DNA of 64,000 nt, from contig JAJEKV010000183.1 in NCBI GenBank assembly GCA_021234155.1, positions 620,001 through 684,000 on the forward strand, written 5' to 3'. The stretch is from Isoetes taiwanensis. Its lineage: Eukaryota; Streptophyta; Lycopodiopsida; Isoetales; Isoetaceae. The notes beneath the pieces were generated by a model. It was not told where the DNA came from, did not search any database, and saw nothing but the letters and a program-made list of their open reading frames with translations. Both the position numbers and the translations under genes were made by a program. Shown piece after piece: positions 1-11,335 of this stretch. Positions within the stretch are counted from its first letter, which is position 1. Each line of letters begins with the position of its first letter.

Positions 1-900
1 GCCAGCTGCAACCGTCCTGAGCATGTCCCATACAGCATGTACACTACATTTTGGAAATCTGTAGGAACTCCCAGCTGTCTCAATCTTGCCCATAGCTTTT
101 CTCGAGGCACTGTGCCAAAGGCCTTGGCGAAGCCCAGAAGCAATAATAGAGGTGCTGCTGGTGGTTTCTGCGTTCCGCAACCAAGGTTCGCAACATGAAG
201 ATGTGATCAATGGTTGAACGTCGGGGCCTGAATCCTGCCTAGATGAGGGCCCCCACCTCTGCTGCCTCTGCCAAGCCTGTTAATTGCTACTCGATAATCC
301 CGGATAGCAGTTTTACAAATACCAAACTCACCATGACTGTTCGGTAATTGGCTGGGCAGTGAGGGCACCGGCCGTGTAGAAGAAAACCACTCTGCTCGTG
401 GTCTATTGCGGCAAGAATCCTTCCTGTAATGCCCTATTGAACAAGGCAGTATACCATGGCGGGCCTTGCCCAGTTGAGCAACTATGCCTGCATACTGTCC
501 AGGTCTAGGGCTTTCCCATTGGCAAGAAGCTGTAAGCCCTTCTCAACGTCTGCGATTTTCAGCACCAGGCCTTCTTGTGGGGGTAATGCTGCTTGTACAC
601 CCTGAAGGTCGCATAGCTGCTACAAGTATTGCCCCCACCGCTCGGGAGTGATGCTCTCTATGGCTTTCTGAGCACTCTTCGCCAGAAGATTCTGGGATGA
701 CGGTCCAGGAGATAGAACATTTCCCTTTGATGCACTGCAGCCTGGCTTTCTTAGCTTTAAGGAAGAGGCGATACTCCCTCACTGCGTATGGGTGTAAAGC
801 AGAGTCTGTGATCTGGCGGAGCCAATGTTTGTGTCCATGCACTCTAGAAGAAGACGTAATGGAGCAACTTTTAATATGGGACATGTTGGGGCAAATTATG
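1..900 (-). pseudogene. LINE reverse transcriptase fragment (family 1)
   Basis: Degenerate piece of a non-LTR retrotransposon polyprotein read on the minus strand. Near 190-240 the translation carries a fingers motif of the AGFRPRRSTIDH type, and near 83-135 the palm motif KAFGTVPREKLWARLR, both standard for LINE reverse transcriptases. Further upstream (about 543-850) lies the endonuclease-RT linker, with SWTVIPESSGEECSESHREH. The same linker is found at 48130-48500 on the plus strand, so the two are copies of one family. Several frameshifts and stops are present and the 3' part runs off the window edge. It cannot encode a working protein as read. The aligned RT motifs make the LINE assignment firm; the clade is not determined, although it is not of the plant L1 type. 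Confidence 0.85.
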
Positions 901-1405
901 GCAGTGATATAGACCACTCAACAATTAGTTTTGAAGAAGATAAGATGGAGACAATTTGAGGCAAGTTATGGCAGTTGGTATATACCACTCAGCAAAAGTT
1001 ATTTATATTGTTCTAGCAAGTTAATGAGCAAACACTATTGACCACCAACAGTCAATGGTGGATATTAAAGAACACAGCCTCGTATATCCAGTTGTATTGC
1101 CCCAAGAGAATAGAGAGAGAAAGATAGGAGAGTTCATTTTGGCTTCTTGCAAAGAAATGTTCGCAGCAGCCAAAGCCGCTGCGATAAATTTCTTGTAGCG
1201 ACTATGATTCCATTATGTATATCTTGCATCAACGTGCTTTGTTTTTCTAAGCTTGGAAAGAACGTTATCCATTGTAAACTAATAAATACCATGAGCACGC
1301 AATTGTTACCTACACCCATCTTTCACCTCTCATTGCACATAGACCCACTAAACATCAATTCCAATACCCAATTGTCTACTACACTCCAATTGCAACTGCG
1401 TTGAC
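900..1405 (-). mobile_element. LINE family 1 5' untranslated part
   Basis: This non-coding stretch matches, in inverted orientation, the segment 47803-48130 that precedes the second copy of the same LINE. Shared landmarks include a GAGTGGTATATACCAAC-type segment near 975-995 and a segment near 1335-1395 that in the other copy begins at about 47816. The plus-strand copy lacks roughly 250 bases present here and has one internal duplication instead. Homology ends near 1405, which is my estimate of the element's 5' boundary. No target-site duplication could be confirmed. Confidence 0.6.
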
Positions 1406-1916
1406 TACACAATAGATCTGCTACCTTTCCACAAAATCTTAAATCATCAAAATTAGCAACTAATACCCTAAACCCTATGCAACCCCAAACCATCTATTAC
1501 TCCATTATCTACCCATTCTATTCCAACTTGCACATTCCATTATTCATATTCAAACCAATCTCCACATTTGGCCATGGACACAATTATATTGATAGCTCTT
1601 TATTTTACCTCAATCTCCGTTACATCGGGCCCTGCCCACATTGCCACACACACGTTTCTAATCCTTAACTATTAAGACATTACCTTACTTTGAAGGAACC
1701 GCCCTTAGGAGCCCATCAACCCTAGAGTCTCAAAGCATTGCCTTCGTCGTAAAAAGGACTACGAATTTAAAACTTCAAACATGTTTAGCAAAGAAACACT
1801 TCTTCTGTAAATGATATTCCAAGACTCATTTGCGAGTAGACAGACACAAGACACAGTTAAGTGGCACTGGATCTGTCTGAATCACTCTGGATCTGTCTGA
1901 TCATTCTGTCTAAGTG
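1406..1916. other. Non-coding spacer
   Basis: AT-rich sequence without a supported gene. It contains one 12-base telomere-like run (CCCTAAACCCTA around 1466-1477), which is too short to mean anything. At 1865-1960 there are short repeats of a GATCTGTCTGA motif just beyond the stop codon of the lectin kinase relic. Confidence 0.5.
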
Positions 1917-3990
1917 TGATGAAGAAGGACGACACTAGATCTGTCTGAATTATCACTGCTATAGATGCCACTGCTCTCTCCTTTAAATCCTGAAGATTGA
2001 GAAAAGATTGGAGACGAAAGTACTTGGTGATCACCAAAGGTCACGGTTGGTTTTGAAATGGGCAGATCTGGAAGAACAGCTCCATAGTTAAGTATCTGGC
2101 AGCATTCTTTCATGCTAGGCCTTCGATCTGCATCTGGGTGGCTGCAAATCAACCCCAAACACAAAACTACACGCATTTCATCTTGATTATATTCCGAATT
2201 AAGTCTGGGATCCGCAACTCCAAGCAAAGCATCCATGCCATGGACCTGCCAAACCCAATCCAACAGAAATTGGTATTCTTGGGTCTCTGAAGCAGAACTA
2301 AGACCAGATGTAGGACCAAGCACAGATTTTCCACAAGCTATCTCGAAGAAGAACCCCAAAACTGTAGATATCGGACTTCTTGTTCGCTTCTCGCCCATGT
2401 AGGCTAATTCGGTTGCAATGTAACCCCCGGTACACCGTGGTCATGGTCTGTTGTGTTTCATTGTCTTCCATTAGCTTTGAGAGCCCAAAATCACCTAAAC
2501 GAGCACAGAATTTACCATCTAGGAGCACATTTGCAGCTTTGATATCTCTGTGCACAGAATTTACCATCTAGGAGCACATTTGCAGCTTTGATATCTCTGT
2601 GCAGCTTTGATATCTCTGTGCTCCCATCCACAGTACAAGAACAATAATCCCTCCGCTATTCCCTTTACTATTTCATATCTTTGACTCCATGACAACAATC
2701 TTTCTCTTGAAAACAGATGTTGATCCAGACTCCCATTTGGCATGTAATCATAAACCAAAATCAATTTTTCCTGGTCGTAACACCAACCTCTCAAACCCAC
2801 CAGATTCTTGTGCTTTAGGCGCCCTATTACAGAGAGTTCTGCCAGGAATTGATGTAGTCCTTCTACAGCCATAACCTTAATAGCTACCATGGATCCATCA
2901 CTCGGCAACGTTCCTTTATACACACTTCCATATCCTCCCTTTCCAAGTATCTCGCTCTTGCTAAACCGTTTGGTGGCTAAACTTAGATCTGCAAAGCTAT
3001 ATCTTGGAACAGGAATTTCTGGCATTTGTGGCACATTATCATCATGTTCTTTCCTGTTTCTAATTTGGGCTCTCTTGATGTAGACCAAGCCAGCAATTAA
3101 GGCACAGGCAGCAGGTATGGTAATGGCAAACACAATGATAAGAGTGCGCCGTCGAGTATTTTTACTCGACGGTGGAGAAACAGGCAGATTATTTTGAGGT
3201 GGAGGCGACGGAATTTGAAGTTGGGCAATATTAAAACTCCAGGAAAAAACTGTATGTAATTCTGCTGCAGTACCGGTACTTGCAGACAAGCCAACATACA
3301 AGGAATCATTGTTTTTAAACAATGTAAACAGATCTACATGAGCAGAGACAGTAGCTGCAGAAGGACGAGAATTGTTTTGTTGGGTGATTCTCAATTCAAG
3401 GAGTTGAGTCTGTGCATCATAATCGACCCATGCCGTTAGGTTCCCACTTGTAAGCATTTCATAGCAGGTGTGGTTGACAGAATCCATACTAGTATTCAAA
3501 TCTATGCCAACATGGAAAGAAGAACTGTAACACAAGGAATCACAATCTTTTATGTTGGCGTCTGTGCTATCCTGATTAAGGTAAGTGTCAAACTCCACAG
3601 CAAGGACTGGGTTTTGGGCAGTGCCACTTATACCCAGCGATGATCCATTCCCCGAAGAAATGATTGTGGTGGATCAGCTTGGACAAAGAAAGTCATGCCA
3701 TCGCCAGGGCATTTTTCTGCTGTTTTGATAAGAAAGTCGATGACGGTAGAGAAGGATGCTGCAGTGGTTGCATTCTTAAATCTAAAGGGCTCCTTGTAAT
3801 ACACCTGGCCTTGACTGTTGTTTACTCGTTGATGGTAAGATCGATAGAATGTGCTTTGGTACTTGCGTCCCCACGGGATATGCAGGATCCATCATTGAAG
3901 GCACTCAAGGTGAAATTGGCAGAGGCCGAGGAGAGGAAGAAGAGCAGGAGAATGATGAAATAAGCCATAAGGGAGCGCATTGCTATAGCC
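1917..3990 (-). pseudogene. L-type lectin receptor-like kinase, frameshifted (copy 1)
   Basis: Plasma-membrane receptor kinase of the legume-lectin class (LecRK). Reading on the minus strand from about 3981, the protein starts with a signal peptide (MRSLMAYFIILLLFLSSASA), then the lectin beta-sandwich (to about 3230; VGIDLN and FSWSF motifs visible), a transmembrane segment (about 3080-3150, IIVFAITIPAACALIAG) and a Ser/Thr kinase. The glycine loop is GKGGYGSVYKG, the ATP-binding lysine is in MVAIKVM, the catalytic loop HRDIKAANV, the metal-binding motif DFG, and the late subdomain arginine lies in DADRRPSM. Length fits a normal LecRK of about 650-680 residues. Frameshifts occur near 3810, 3650, 2400-2430 and 2350, and the HRD region carries a local triplication at 2515-2625. 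Several frameshift sites look like the CTG-type copy differences described in the findings, so the degree of decay may be overstated. The triplication is a true structural lesion unless misassembled. Confidence 0.85.
2515..2625 (-). repeat. Local triplication inside the kinase catalytic loop
   Basis: The segment GCAGCTTTGATATCTCTGTG occurs three times in tandem-like order, two of the copies carrying a longer unit that encodes the catalytic loop. The other lectin kinase relic has this segment once (43655-43680), with the bases that encode the residues before HRD still present. Here those bases are missing and the repeats replace them, breaking the frame. Confidence 0.8.
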
Positions 3991-4074
3991 AAGGGAGCAG
4001 TTCTTCACTCTGCTGCCCCTTCCAACAATCTTCTAAATATCGTCCACGGCAGCAGAGTGAAGAACTGCTCCCTT
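3991..4074. repeat. Perfect 27-bp inverted repeat next to LecRK copy 1
   Basis: Positions 3991-4017 and 4048-4074 are exact reverse complements over 27 bases, separated by a 30-base loop. The arm starts AAGGGAGCAGTTCTTCACTC on the plus strand. A CCTTCCAACAAT segment follows each arm, so the structure looks like a small inverted duplication. It lies directly upstream of the receptor kinase start codon and would form a strong hairpin in a leader transcript. Relic 2 has only one related arm, near 44995-45015. Confidence 0.9.
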
Positions 4075-4149
4075 CCAACAATTTCCTTGACTCGCTCTAC
4101 TGTTCTCGTCGCTATCCATCACTGAACAACATTTTACTGCAAAGGTTTT

Positions 4150-4289
4150 TCCCTTGAAAACCTTTCGAGGCAGGGGTTTTTTAATCCTAGTAGTAATGAT
4201 TGTACTAGCCCATTGTATGGGTCCCATGACCTATTGGTCTCCGTGGACGTTAAAAAAACTATTCTATTCTATTCTATTCTATTCTATTC
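4150..4289 (+). mobile_element. LINE 3' end with ATTCT tail
   Basis: A severely 5'-truncated LINE tail. The last unique bases, CTCCGTGGACGTTAAAA, match the end of the larger LINE at 22015-22173 (CTCCCTGGACGTTAAAA). They are followed here by five to six units of ATTCT (4258-4289) where the other copy has TTCC units. No poly(A) is present. Confidence 0.7.
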
Positions 4290-4859
4290 CTATAGTTCCT
4301 GGACCCAGAAACTGGCCCATAGCAGGCAGCAAGCGCCCCACAATCAAGTCAGTGACGTTATGTGGAACGGAAACAAGGAGAGCATTATTGTGCTGGAATC
4401 GGTCGGAGCTGGCTACCTCCAGCACCCAGGAGGGCCAATGTCTACATTGTTATTGGACTGCACAATAAAGGTATTATAAGAAGACAAAGCAACTAGTTTA
4501 GTTTAATTATCAATAAGAATTATAAACAACAAAGAAATTCAGCATTGAGTTCATGCTTGTTATCTAATTATACATTTCAGATGTCATTAAAATATGCAAT
4601 AAATTCAGTCCTCTCGACTGTCAAGGTTATCTTCATCTCTACAGACTTCATTTCTTTTGCTTTCATCATTGTCCTCCTGATCAATTTAATGCAAAATTTA
4701 GCTCTGATTTGATGTATGAAAGTTGCTTTAAAACAATATTAACAATAAAACTTCTTATAACTGTTCTTTATCAGAGTCAGTTTTAATATAGCAAATATTC
4801 TGCACGTATGATCGAGTAAAAGATTAATGTAAAATGAGACCCACCACGAATATTTTATT
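4290..4859. other. Non-coding spacer
   Basis: No gene or repeat family recognised. The stretch lies between the short LINE tail and the last exon of the minus-strand gene remnant and becomes AT-rich towards 4860. Confidence 0.4.
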
Positions 4860-6449
4860 TGAAAACACTTACTGTGTTCATAACTTCTTTCACCTTCTTG
4901 GGTCTTGTCTTGAAGTTGATACTTGGGCTTGTCCCGTTAACATAGTCCAAGGCTCTATGCTGCCATTAGAACAACACATTTAGAACTAAAAGAATTGCAT
5001 AATCTGAAAATGAGCATTTAATGAAACATGCTGCTGCAATTTAGTATGTAAAACTGCAAATATCAATAATTAAAGTCTGTTCTAATAACTCAAAATGACT
5101 ATTAAATGTAGACAAATTTCAATGAATTATAAGGCAAGCAAGTTCAAGTTTAAACAAATAGCAAAATCTCAAGATCAGAAAATGGTAGTAGAACAAAATC
5201 CTAGCAGCGAGACATAAATTTACACCAGCAGTAAACAAGAATGCATGACAAATGTTGAAAAAAAAAAAAAAAAACCAACCTTTTTGGGAACAAAACCTTT
5301 TGCAATCATCTTCTTTCTCCATGCTTCATACCTGCTCTTCGCAATTATTTCATGTAACAGATCCTCCATTGGCATGGACCCGCAATCCTGAAACTGCATT
5401 GTATTTGCATTATTCACCAAAAATAAAGAAATGTATTTGAAAGAAGTTAGCACTTACAAACTTAGTCCATTATGCCGCCAGAGCCAGTATGTTGCTGCCT
5501 CGTGCGTTTGGCAGCAGCATCTCTTTGTCTTTGATAATTCCTACCATAGAGCTCGACAAATCTCTTCCAACTTTCATCATCAACATGCATTGGTTCGACG
5601 CATTGTTGTTTCGCACGTTCCTCCGAAGATTTTCCCCATGATTTTAAACTAAAAAAAAATGTACTTACATTCATAAAAAAGCATAAAACATAGTAATTAA
5701 TTACTAACCTCCAGTGTCTTCACTGCTTCTTCAAGAACTTAATGACATCCATCTCGGACAATCCATCACCAAACTGCTCATAAATGCATTTCAAAGTCCT
5801 CTGCAGGTGACGTGGTTTCATTTCCTTGAAAAGATTATCGACCTCCCTACAATAGATTTCAGGGCATCTGATGCCTTTTGCTCGAATCCCCGTCCGGCTT
5901 CATCCCTTAACAATTCCCCTTTATGAAAGCATACCTACATTTAGACATAAAAAAGAAGTCATATAAGCAAGACTCCTCAAATTATACCATAAAAACGAAG
6001 TTATATAAGCAAGATTTTTAAAATTATACAATCCTGATGCAATAAACAGCAAAATAGCATAAGCAAAATGGCATACAAAATAAATCACATAAGCAAGATT
6101 TCTAGAATTATATAATTCTGATGCAATAAACAGTAAAATGGCTTATTCCATTTGATTGGTCCATCATTTATAAGAAAAATAAAGAAGAACTGAAGTAAGT
6201 TGCAGGCATACCTGAGACCTCAATAGGTTTCTGAATTGAACGTTGTAAGAGAGATTACGAAGAGAGTCAACAAAGGAAGTAAGTCCACATATAACGAGGG
6301 AACATGGAAATGGTATACCTGTAATAAAGTTGGGCACTTGGTTGGGTTATGCATTGGCCAAAATTGTTAAAGGAGATGGGAAGACAAGGATGATAAAGGA
6401 AAAACACTAGCTAGGGCAAACAAAGTTGAGAAAGAAGGAATGAGGTGAG
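4860..6449 (-). pseudogene. 3' exons of an unrecognised gene with a plant transposase-like segment
   Basis: Several coding segments on the minus strand are bounded by AG and GT splice signals. About 6210-6325: frame with SLVICGLTSFVDSLRN. About 5712-5850: MKPRHLQRTLKCIYEQFG. About 5478-5651: DESWKRFVELYGRNYQRQRD, then AAAKRTRQQHTGSG. About 5279-5393: MPMEDLLHEIIAKSRYEAW. About 4870-4961: HRALDYVNGTSPSINFKTRP. The third segment resembles the W..FV......R.....K..R..Q.HT.GS pattern of the plant Ptta/En/Spm transposase domain (Transposase_24). The rest is not recognised. The upstream part of the same gene appears to resume at 20142 after the Ty3 element. A one-base stop is seen in the third exon. 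It could be the second gene of the CACTA element whose TNP2 lies divergently at 22247, or a host gene captured by it. Confidence 0.45.
6445..6449. repeat. Left target-site duplication of the Ty3 element (GTGAG)
   Basis: GTGAG immediately before the TGTTAG terminus; the identical five bases follow the other LTR at 20142-20146. Confidence 0.9.
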
Positions 6450-8926
6450 TGTTAGCCTAAAACCTGGAACTTTAGTCTAACCTCAAAGGAAGTTTAAACA
6501 AGGTGGTTAGAACCTCCAGATCACTTAGGGTGATCAATCCTTGTCATATGAAACAAGAAAAGTCATTTTGAAGTGCTAGTTTTTTCAAAATCACTAGAGT
6601 CCCTGAAACTGAAAAAACTGTCAGAGCAAAATCTGACCTTGCAGATACACCTTGTGAGATTTTTGAGATCTGATTGGTGATATAGATGGTCAACAAGCAG
6701 AGGAAACTTGTGGTGAAGATTTGGCTTGATTTGAATAAAGGAAGGTCAAGAAAATCGAGGTCAAAGTCAGGTCAAAAAGTTGGCCAGTGCCAAAACAGAG
6801 AGCCAAAATTTGCAGATGGAGTCTGATAGGGAATTTTGAGTTGGGATCTGTGCAGGCAACTTCAAAATAGCCTCTAGATCACGTGCATAAGGTTTAAATA
6901 GCAAAAAGATGTTTTAGTTTTTCTGTAAGTAGCCAGAGCCTCAAGAAAAGAACAAACTCTGTAACAGTTACGAAAAAAGTCTTTTTATATGTGTTCTCTG
7001 AATGTATAGGTTTCTAGGATTTTTATGAGGATGAAATGCAACTACCTGAAGAGGACATAACTCTGAATAAATATTTTTGGCTTTGTTTTTAGTTTTTTGC
7101 TTTAAAAGAACAATGCAGAATTACAAAAGATGAATGTACAATGATGACAATGATTTTCCAGGCAAAGACTATGCATTATAACAATGTGATACAGAAAATT
7201 TGATAGTGTCCTCAGGGTATTACCAAAGTTTAAAAAATAATAGTGCTTGAGAGCAAATTCAAGGCTGTCTGAGCATTTCGAGAGCTTCAAAACTACCAAT
7301 GAAGCAACTTGGAAGGATTAATTGAGTTGCAATTGAAGTGCCTCAATGTTGAACAGGTCACACCGAGCCGGATCTTCAATTTCGAGCAAGTAGAACAAAC
7401 ATTTGAGCAGAGTAGAGCAAGATAATATCAAAAATATTGATGCGCCAAAATCACGAGAGGTATATCTCGAGGGACGTGTTGATTTGATCCGTATTCTTTG
7501 GTTTAAGAACCGTTTCTTCCCACAAACTAGCTCTCTACCGAGTGATTTAAGGCCAAATTTGAGCAATTTCTCTCGGATCAAGTGCCACAGAGGATCCCCA
7601 AGGTCTCAGAAAAGGTTCAGGAGATAATTTCGGGTGAAAATTGGCGGGCTTCAATCAAATTTAGGCACGAATTGGCCGGATTTAGCAGTCTCCCCTATTT
7701 TTTAGGGTTCGTCGAAAAATTCTTAAGGGTTATATATCCCACAGGCCGAAAAGATTTTGGAAGCTCCTGTATATAAGGAATAACATTGACCGATCTAATA
7801 ACTTTGCGTGCCACGCAGAGGGGACTACCAGCCCGTGTCTGGCCCCCACGCCCTGCTGCCACGTGGAAATGAGATGGGAAAAAAAAGGGGAGGTGTGGAG
7901 ATGATGTGGAAATAGATAGGGTAGATAGGCTAGAATAGGTTTTTTATTTTTATGGCACGCATCCCAAGAATCCAAATTTGAAGGCCTTTACAAAGGTTTT
8001 TCTCAAAATTTAAAAGGCCAAATTAGCTCTTTTTTGCCAAGCTTTCCATCTAGAGAGATTTTAGGTCGAACTGAAACATTTGAATTTTTGCCCCTTTTGA
8101 CCCATGGTCAATGAATACTGCAACTTGGGGATGGTGAAAAAATCATGGAAAAAGATGGGGGAAAAGGTGCAAATAGACTATAATAGGGTTTAGGAAGATG
8201 AAATGAGGGTGAGAATAGAGTTTTCTTGCCTTTTCCAGTTTTCAAGATCATTAGGGGGCAATTCTCAAATGAAGGACGGACCAATAAAAAATGGGTAGTG
8301 GAATGATGAGAAAAGGACTCAAAGGTGGAAAAATGGTGAGAGAAAGGTTTTATGAAGGCTCTTGGGATATAAAAAGGTGGATATAAGATGAATGGAATGG
8401 GGAACAAAATGGGTACCTCTGTAGCACTTGATTTCGTCACATATTATTTCTAAAGCTCAAATCATACCTCATAGTGAAAATAAGTTTGCTCAAAAGCCTA
8501 AGGGTCTTCCAAACTTCTATAAGGGTCTTCCAAACTTCAAGGCTAGAATAAGAGCAAATTTCACTTCCAAGATGGCATTCTCATGTGTGTGACCTCAAAA
8601 TTACTAATGCAACTCAAGTAAGCTTCATAAGGTTGAACTTTGATGAAATGCCTTGTGGCTCCTTGATAAACTTGCTATAGCCTTTGCCTGGTCTTCAAAT
8701 CAAAGGGAAAATGTTAAACACATGGGAAGGTGACTAGGAAAATGCTTTACCTCAAGGAAAAGACTAGGCTATAAAATGAAATCCCCAATGCCTTCCAATC
8801 TTGGTCAAATGTCTTCCAAACTCTAATGGGATCACAATAGCCTGGAACTTTTCCTTAGAGGAAGTATAAATGAAACAAAAGTTTTGATACATAGATGCTG
8901 GTCCATGTTGCCAAAAATGGGCAACA
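6450..8926 (-). repeat. 3' LTR of the Ty3 element
   Basis: 2,477 bases starting TGTTAGCC and ending GGGCAACA in plus-strand reading. It pairs with 17668-20141. The last bases form a near-palindrome (TGTTGCC...GGCAACA). Most differences from the other LTR fall in 7430-7545, where this copy reads TCACGAGAGG and the other TCACAGAGG. Confidence 0.95.
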
Positions 8927-9531
8927 TCTCCTCAAAGGAAAGAATAGGCTGGTCCCCTCAGCCTAACAGATGTAAACTTAGACTGAGGATCTTCAGATAA
9001 TGCAAAAATTTACTGATGCAGGTGACAGAATGATGTAGCATGATGAAAGAGAGTGGTATGAGTATGAGATGAACTCTGCTATGGTGGAAATGTGATGCAG
9101 AGCATTGTAGGGAATGAAAATAAAAGAATAAAAGGCTGAAATAGTATGCAAGGCAACTTATAGGCAGATGGGAATGGAAGAGAAAAGAATGAACCTGCAT
9201 ATGACAGTAAAATCAAAGTTAGCATGAGTGCCAAGCAAGATATGGAAAATTATATATGGATAGCACTCTAGAACTCCAATGAAGAAGCAAGGTCTCATGA
9301 AGAATAAGCCAGTTTAAAAGACAGATGAAATGTTTTGACAAATGGCTCTGTCATGACAACATAGAACTCATTAGTAGGCAATAATCAAAGTCTTATCCCC
9401 TGTGGCCACATCCCTGCAGCTAAACAGAAACAAACACTATTAAACCTCAAAGGGAATATGCAAATCAAAAGAAATTTTAAAACCTCAACTTTAAAGCTAT
9501 AAACTAACCTATTCTAAGCTAGAACAAATGT
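8927..9531 (-). other. Untranslated region between integrase stop and 3' LTR
   Basis: About 600 bases with no supported coding. On the minus strand a short purine-rich run (TTTGAGGAGA) abuts the LTR and is the probable polypurine tract that primes second-strand synthesis; it is short and this call is tentative. Confidence 0.5.
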
Positions 9532-10107
9532 CTATATAGAAGTGAATAGGCTTAAGCAGGCATGCTGAGGCCAATATCTTTTAAGGTGTTGAATATTAAT
9601 AGGGTTTGGCAACTCTAAACCTGTACCAAGATCTGTCAATCTATAAGATGAGCAGCTAGCCTCTTCTAAAATCTGATAGGGACCCTCCCAGGGGTTTTCA
9701 AACTTGGAAAGCTTTCCTTCATCTGCAGCATTCCACTTCAAAACTAATTCCATAGGTGCAAACTTATCTTGTAGTTTGTGAGCAGCCTTGAAAGCTGCTG
9801 CACTCTTAGCCTTCTTCAGCAAGTTGTAATTCTCTGCAACAAACCTTTCTTCATCCAATTTTAACAGAACTTTATACCTGTGCTTCAAGGCTTCAGAAAA
9901 CTCCAACTCAAGCTTGAGTGCCATCCTTAAAGAGGGTATCTCTAACTCGACTGAAATGACAGCCTCTACTCCATATACTAAACTGAAAGGTGAGGCATTA
10001 GTAGCTGCTTTAGAGGTAATTCTATGAGCCCAAAGAGCATCATATAATTTCAAGTGCCAATCCCTTTGGTTTTGGCAAGCTTTTTTTCGCAAAATACCCT
10101 TAAGCAC
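9532..10107 (-). CDS. Ty3 integrase, C-terminal part (frameshifted from core)
   Basis: 191-residue open frame continuing the integrase after a frameshift near 10118. It begins in the last helix of the catalytic core region (DWHLKLYDALWAHRITSKA, the usual plant Ty3 pattern), followed by the ATNASPF..VYG segment and a C-terminal DNA-binding part ending GPYQILEEASCSSYRLTDLG and HLKRYW. No chromodomain is seen after it, which argues against a chromovirus. The upstream frame reads GCCGAGAG where the usual QAES..K motif needs GCAGAG; this is exactly the class of copy difference seen between the LTRs, so the break may be a sequencing artefact. Confidence 0.85.
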   Translation of the reverse strand: MLKGILRKKACQNQRDWHLKLYDALWAHRITSKAATNASPFSLVYGVEAVISVELEIPSLRMALKLELEFSEALKHRYKVLLKLDEERFVAENYNLLKKAKSAAAFKAAHKLQDKFAPMELVLKWNAADEGKLSKFENPWEGPYQILEEASCSSYRLTDLGTGLELPNPINIQHLKRYWPQHACLSLFTSI

Positions 10108-11051
10108 TTTGTTAGTAGACTCTCGGCTTGGCCATTTCCTTGAGGATAATAGGTCGAGCTCTTCACATGCTTGATCTTGAGGCTTGAAACAAGAAAATTA
10201 ATCACCTCATTAATAAAAGTAGAGCCTCTATCAGTCAAAATTTTAAAGGGAATGCCAAACCTAGAGCAAATATTCTCATGCAAAAATCTAGCAGTAGTAT
10301 GGGCATTTGCTTTCCTTAAGGGTGCTGCTTCTGACCACTTAGTGAACAGGTCTGTAGCTACAACAATGTATTCATGCTGGGCTGAGGATGGAGGATTGAT
10401 AGGGCCAACATAGTCCAATCCCCAAACTTGAAATGGACCAGGGGAGACAATTCCTGTAAGAGGAGCAAGATGCAAGATTCTTTTGCCAAAGATCTGGCAT
10501 TGATGACAAGTCTTTATAACATCATAACAATCTTTAAATAAATGAGGCCAAAAGTAACCAGACCTCAATATTTTCTTGGCAGTTGTGTCTGCTGCAAAAT
10601 GACCACCACAAACACCTTTGTGATTTTCAGCAAGTACCAGGGCAGCTTCATCTTCATCAACACACCTTAAGAGTACACCATCCCTGTTTACCTTGCACAA
10701 AATGTCACCAACCAAAGAGTAAGTTAAACATTTTAACTTAAACTTGTAAGCTTGGCTTTTTGAAAATTCAGAAGGTATCTCTTGATACTGAAGGAATCTC
10801 CTAATAGGTTGTTGCCAACCTTGAGCTTGTATATCTGACAAGTCCTGCTCATTTACAACAAGGTTAGTCATTTCTTCTTCTTGTACAACCTCCTCATGTT
10901 CAAAGTAGGCAGCAGGTAAGTATAAACTCGGGTTGTTCAATACATGAATGACCTTTACCTTTAAATCATAAGATTGGAGCCTACAAGCCCATCTATGAAG
11001 CTTGGGTTTTTCTAATTTCTTACCATACAAAAGGCATGGGGTTCTTTGCAT
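10050..11051 (-). CDS. Ty3 RNase H tail, integrase zinc domain and catalytic core
   Basis: 333-residue frame. It opens with the end of the Ty3 RNase H/connection (LHRWACRLQSYDLKVKVIHV). After a linker comes the HHCC zinc-binding domain (His in NHKG, His in GGHF, then CHQCQ), followed by the DDE core: first Asp in VWGLDYVGP, second in ILTDRGSTF, Glu in NGQAES. These three acidic residues process and join the cDNA ends. The frame is lost just after the Glu motif and continues in the 9532-10107 frame. Neighbouring frames on both sides belong to the same polyprotein. Confidence 0.9.
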   Translation of the reverse strand: MQRTPCLLYGKKLEKPKLHRWACRLQSYDLKVKVIHVLNNPSLYLPAAYFEHEEVVQEEEMTNLVVNEQDLSDIQAQGWQQPIRRFLQYQEIPSEFSKSQAYKFKLKCLTYSLVGDILCKVNRDGVLLRCVDEDEAALVLAENHKGVCGGHFAADTTAKKILRSGYFWPHLFKDCYDVIKTCHQCQIFGKRILHLAPLTGIVSPGPFQVWGLDYVGPINPPSSAQHEYIVVATDLFTKWSEAAPLRKANAHTTARFLHENICSRFGIPFKILTDRGSTFINEVINFLVSSLKIKHVKSSTYYPQGNGQAESLLTKCLRVFCEKKLAKTKGIGT

Positions 11052-11335
11052 GTAGATAGTCGCTTGGGATTTTTGTAGAAGATGTCCCCTGTCTTTCTAT
11101 CAAAAGATGAGAGCAGCAAAGCACTCCTTTCTACCTTAGCATACCTCTCTTCAGTTTGAGACCATTGTTTGCTTGCAAAAGCAATGGGGTGCCTATCCTG
11201 CAAAATGGCAACTCTAGCAGCCTTTTTGGTAATGGTTATATAAACTTTAAATGGAAATGAAAGGTCTGGAGTTTTTAAAAGTGTAGAATGGCAAATAGCC
11301 TCTATGATCGCAAAAAGCTTTTTCACACTCATCAC
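11012..11335 (-). CDS. Degenerate Ty3-type RNase H
   Basis: Frame covering the RNase H that normally follows the reverse transcriptase. The pattern HPIAFASKQWSQTEERYAKV with the helix Glu is preserved. The first catalytic Asp, which canonical elements show as VYTDAS, is replaced in the segment FKVYITITKKAARVAILQ. It therefore cannot chelate metal normally and probably serves only as a connection domain. The frame enters by a shift in a poly-A/poly-T stretch near 11310-11335 and leaves by another near 11080. Loss of catalysis here fits the presence of an extra, intact RNase H upstream at 12463-12850. Confidence 0.8.
   Translation of the reverse strand: MMSVKKLFAIIEAICHSTLLKTPDLSFPFKVYITITKKAARVAILQDRHPIAFASKQWSQTEERYAKVERSALLLSSFDRKTGDIFYKNPKRLSTCKEPHAFCMVRN

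Noticed and set aside
1466-1477. Telomere-like CCCTAAACCCTA
   Set aside because: Only two units; no array and no other sign of a chromosome end or interstitial telomere.
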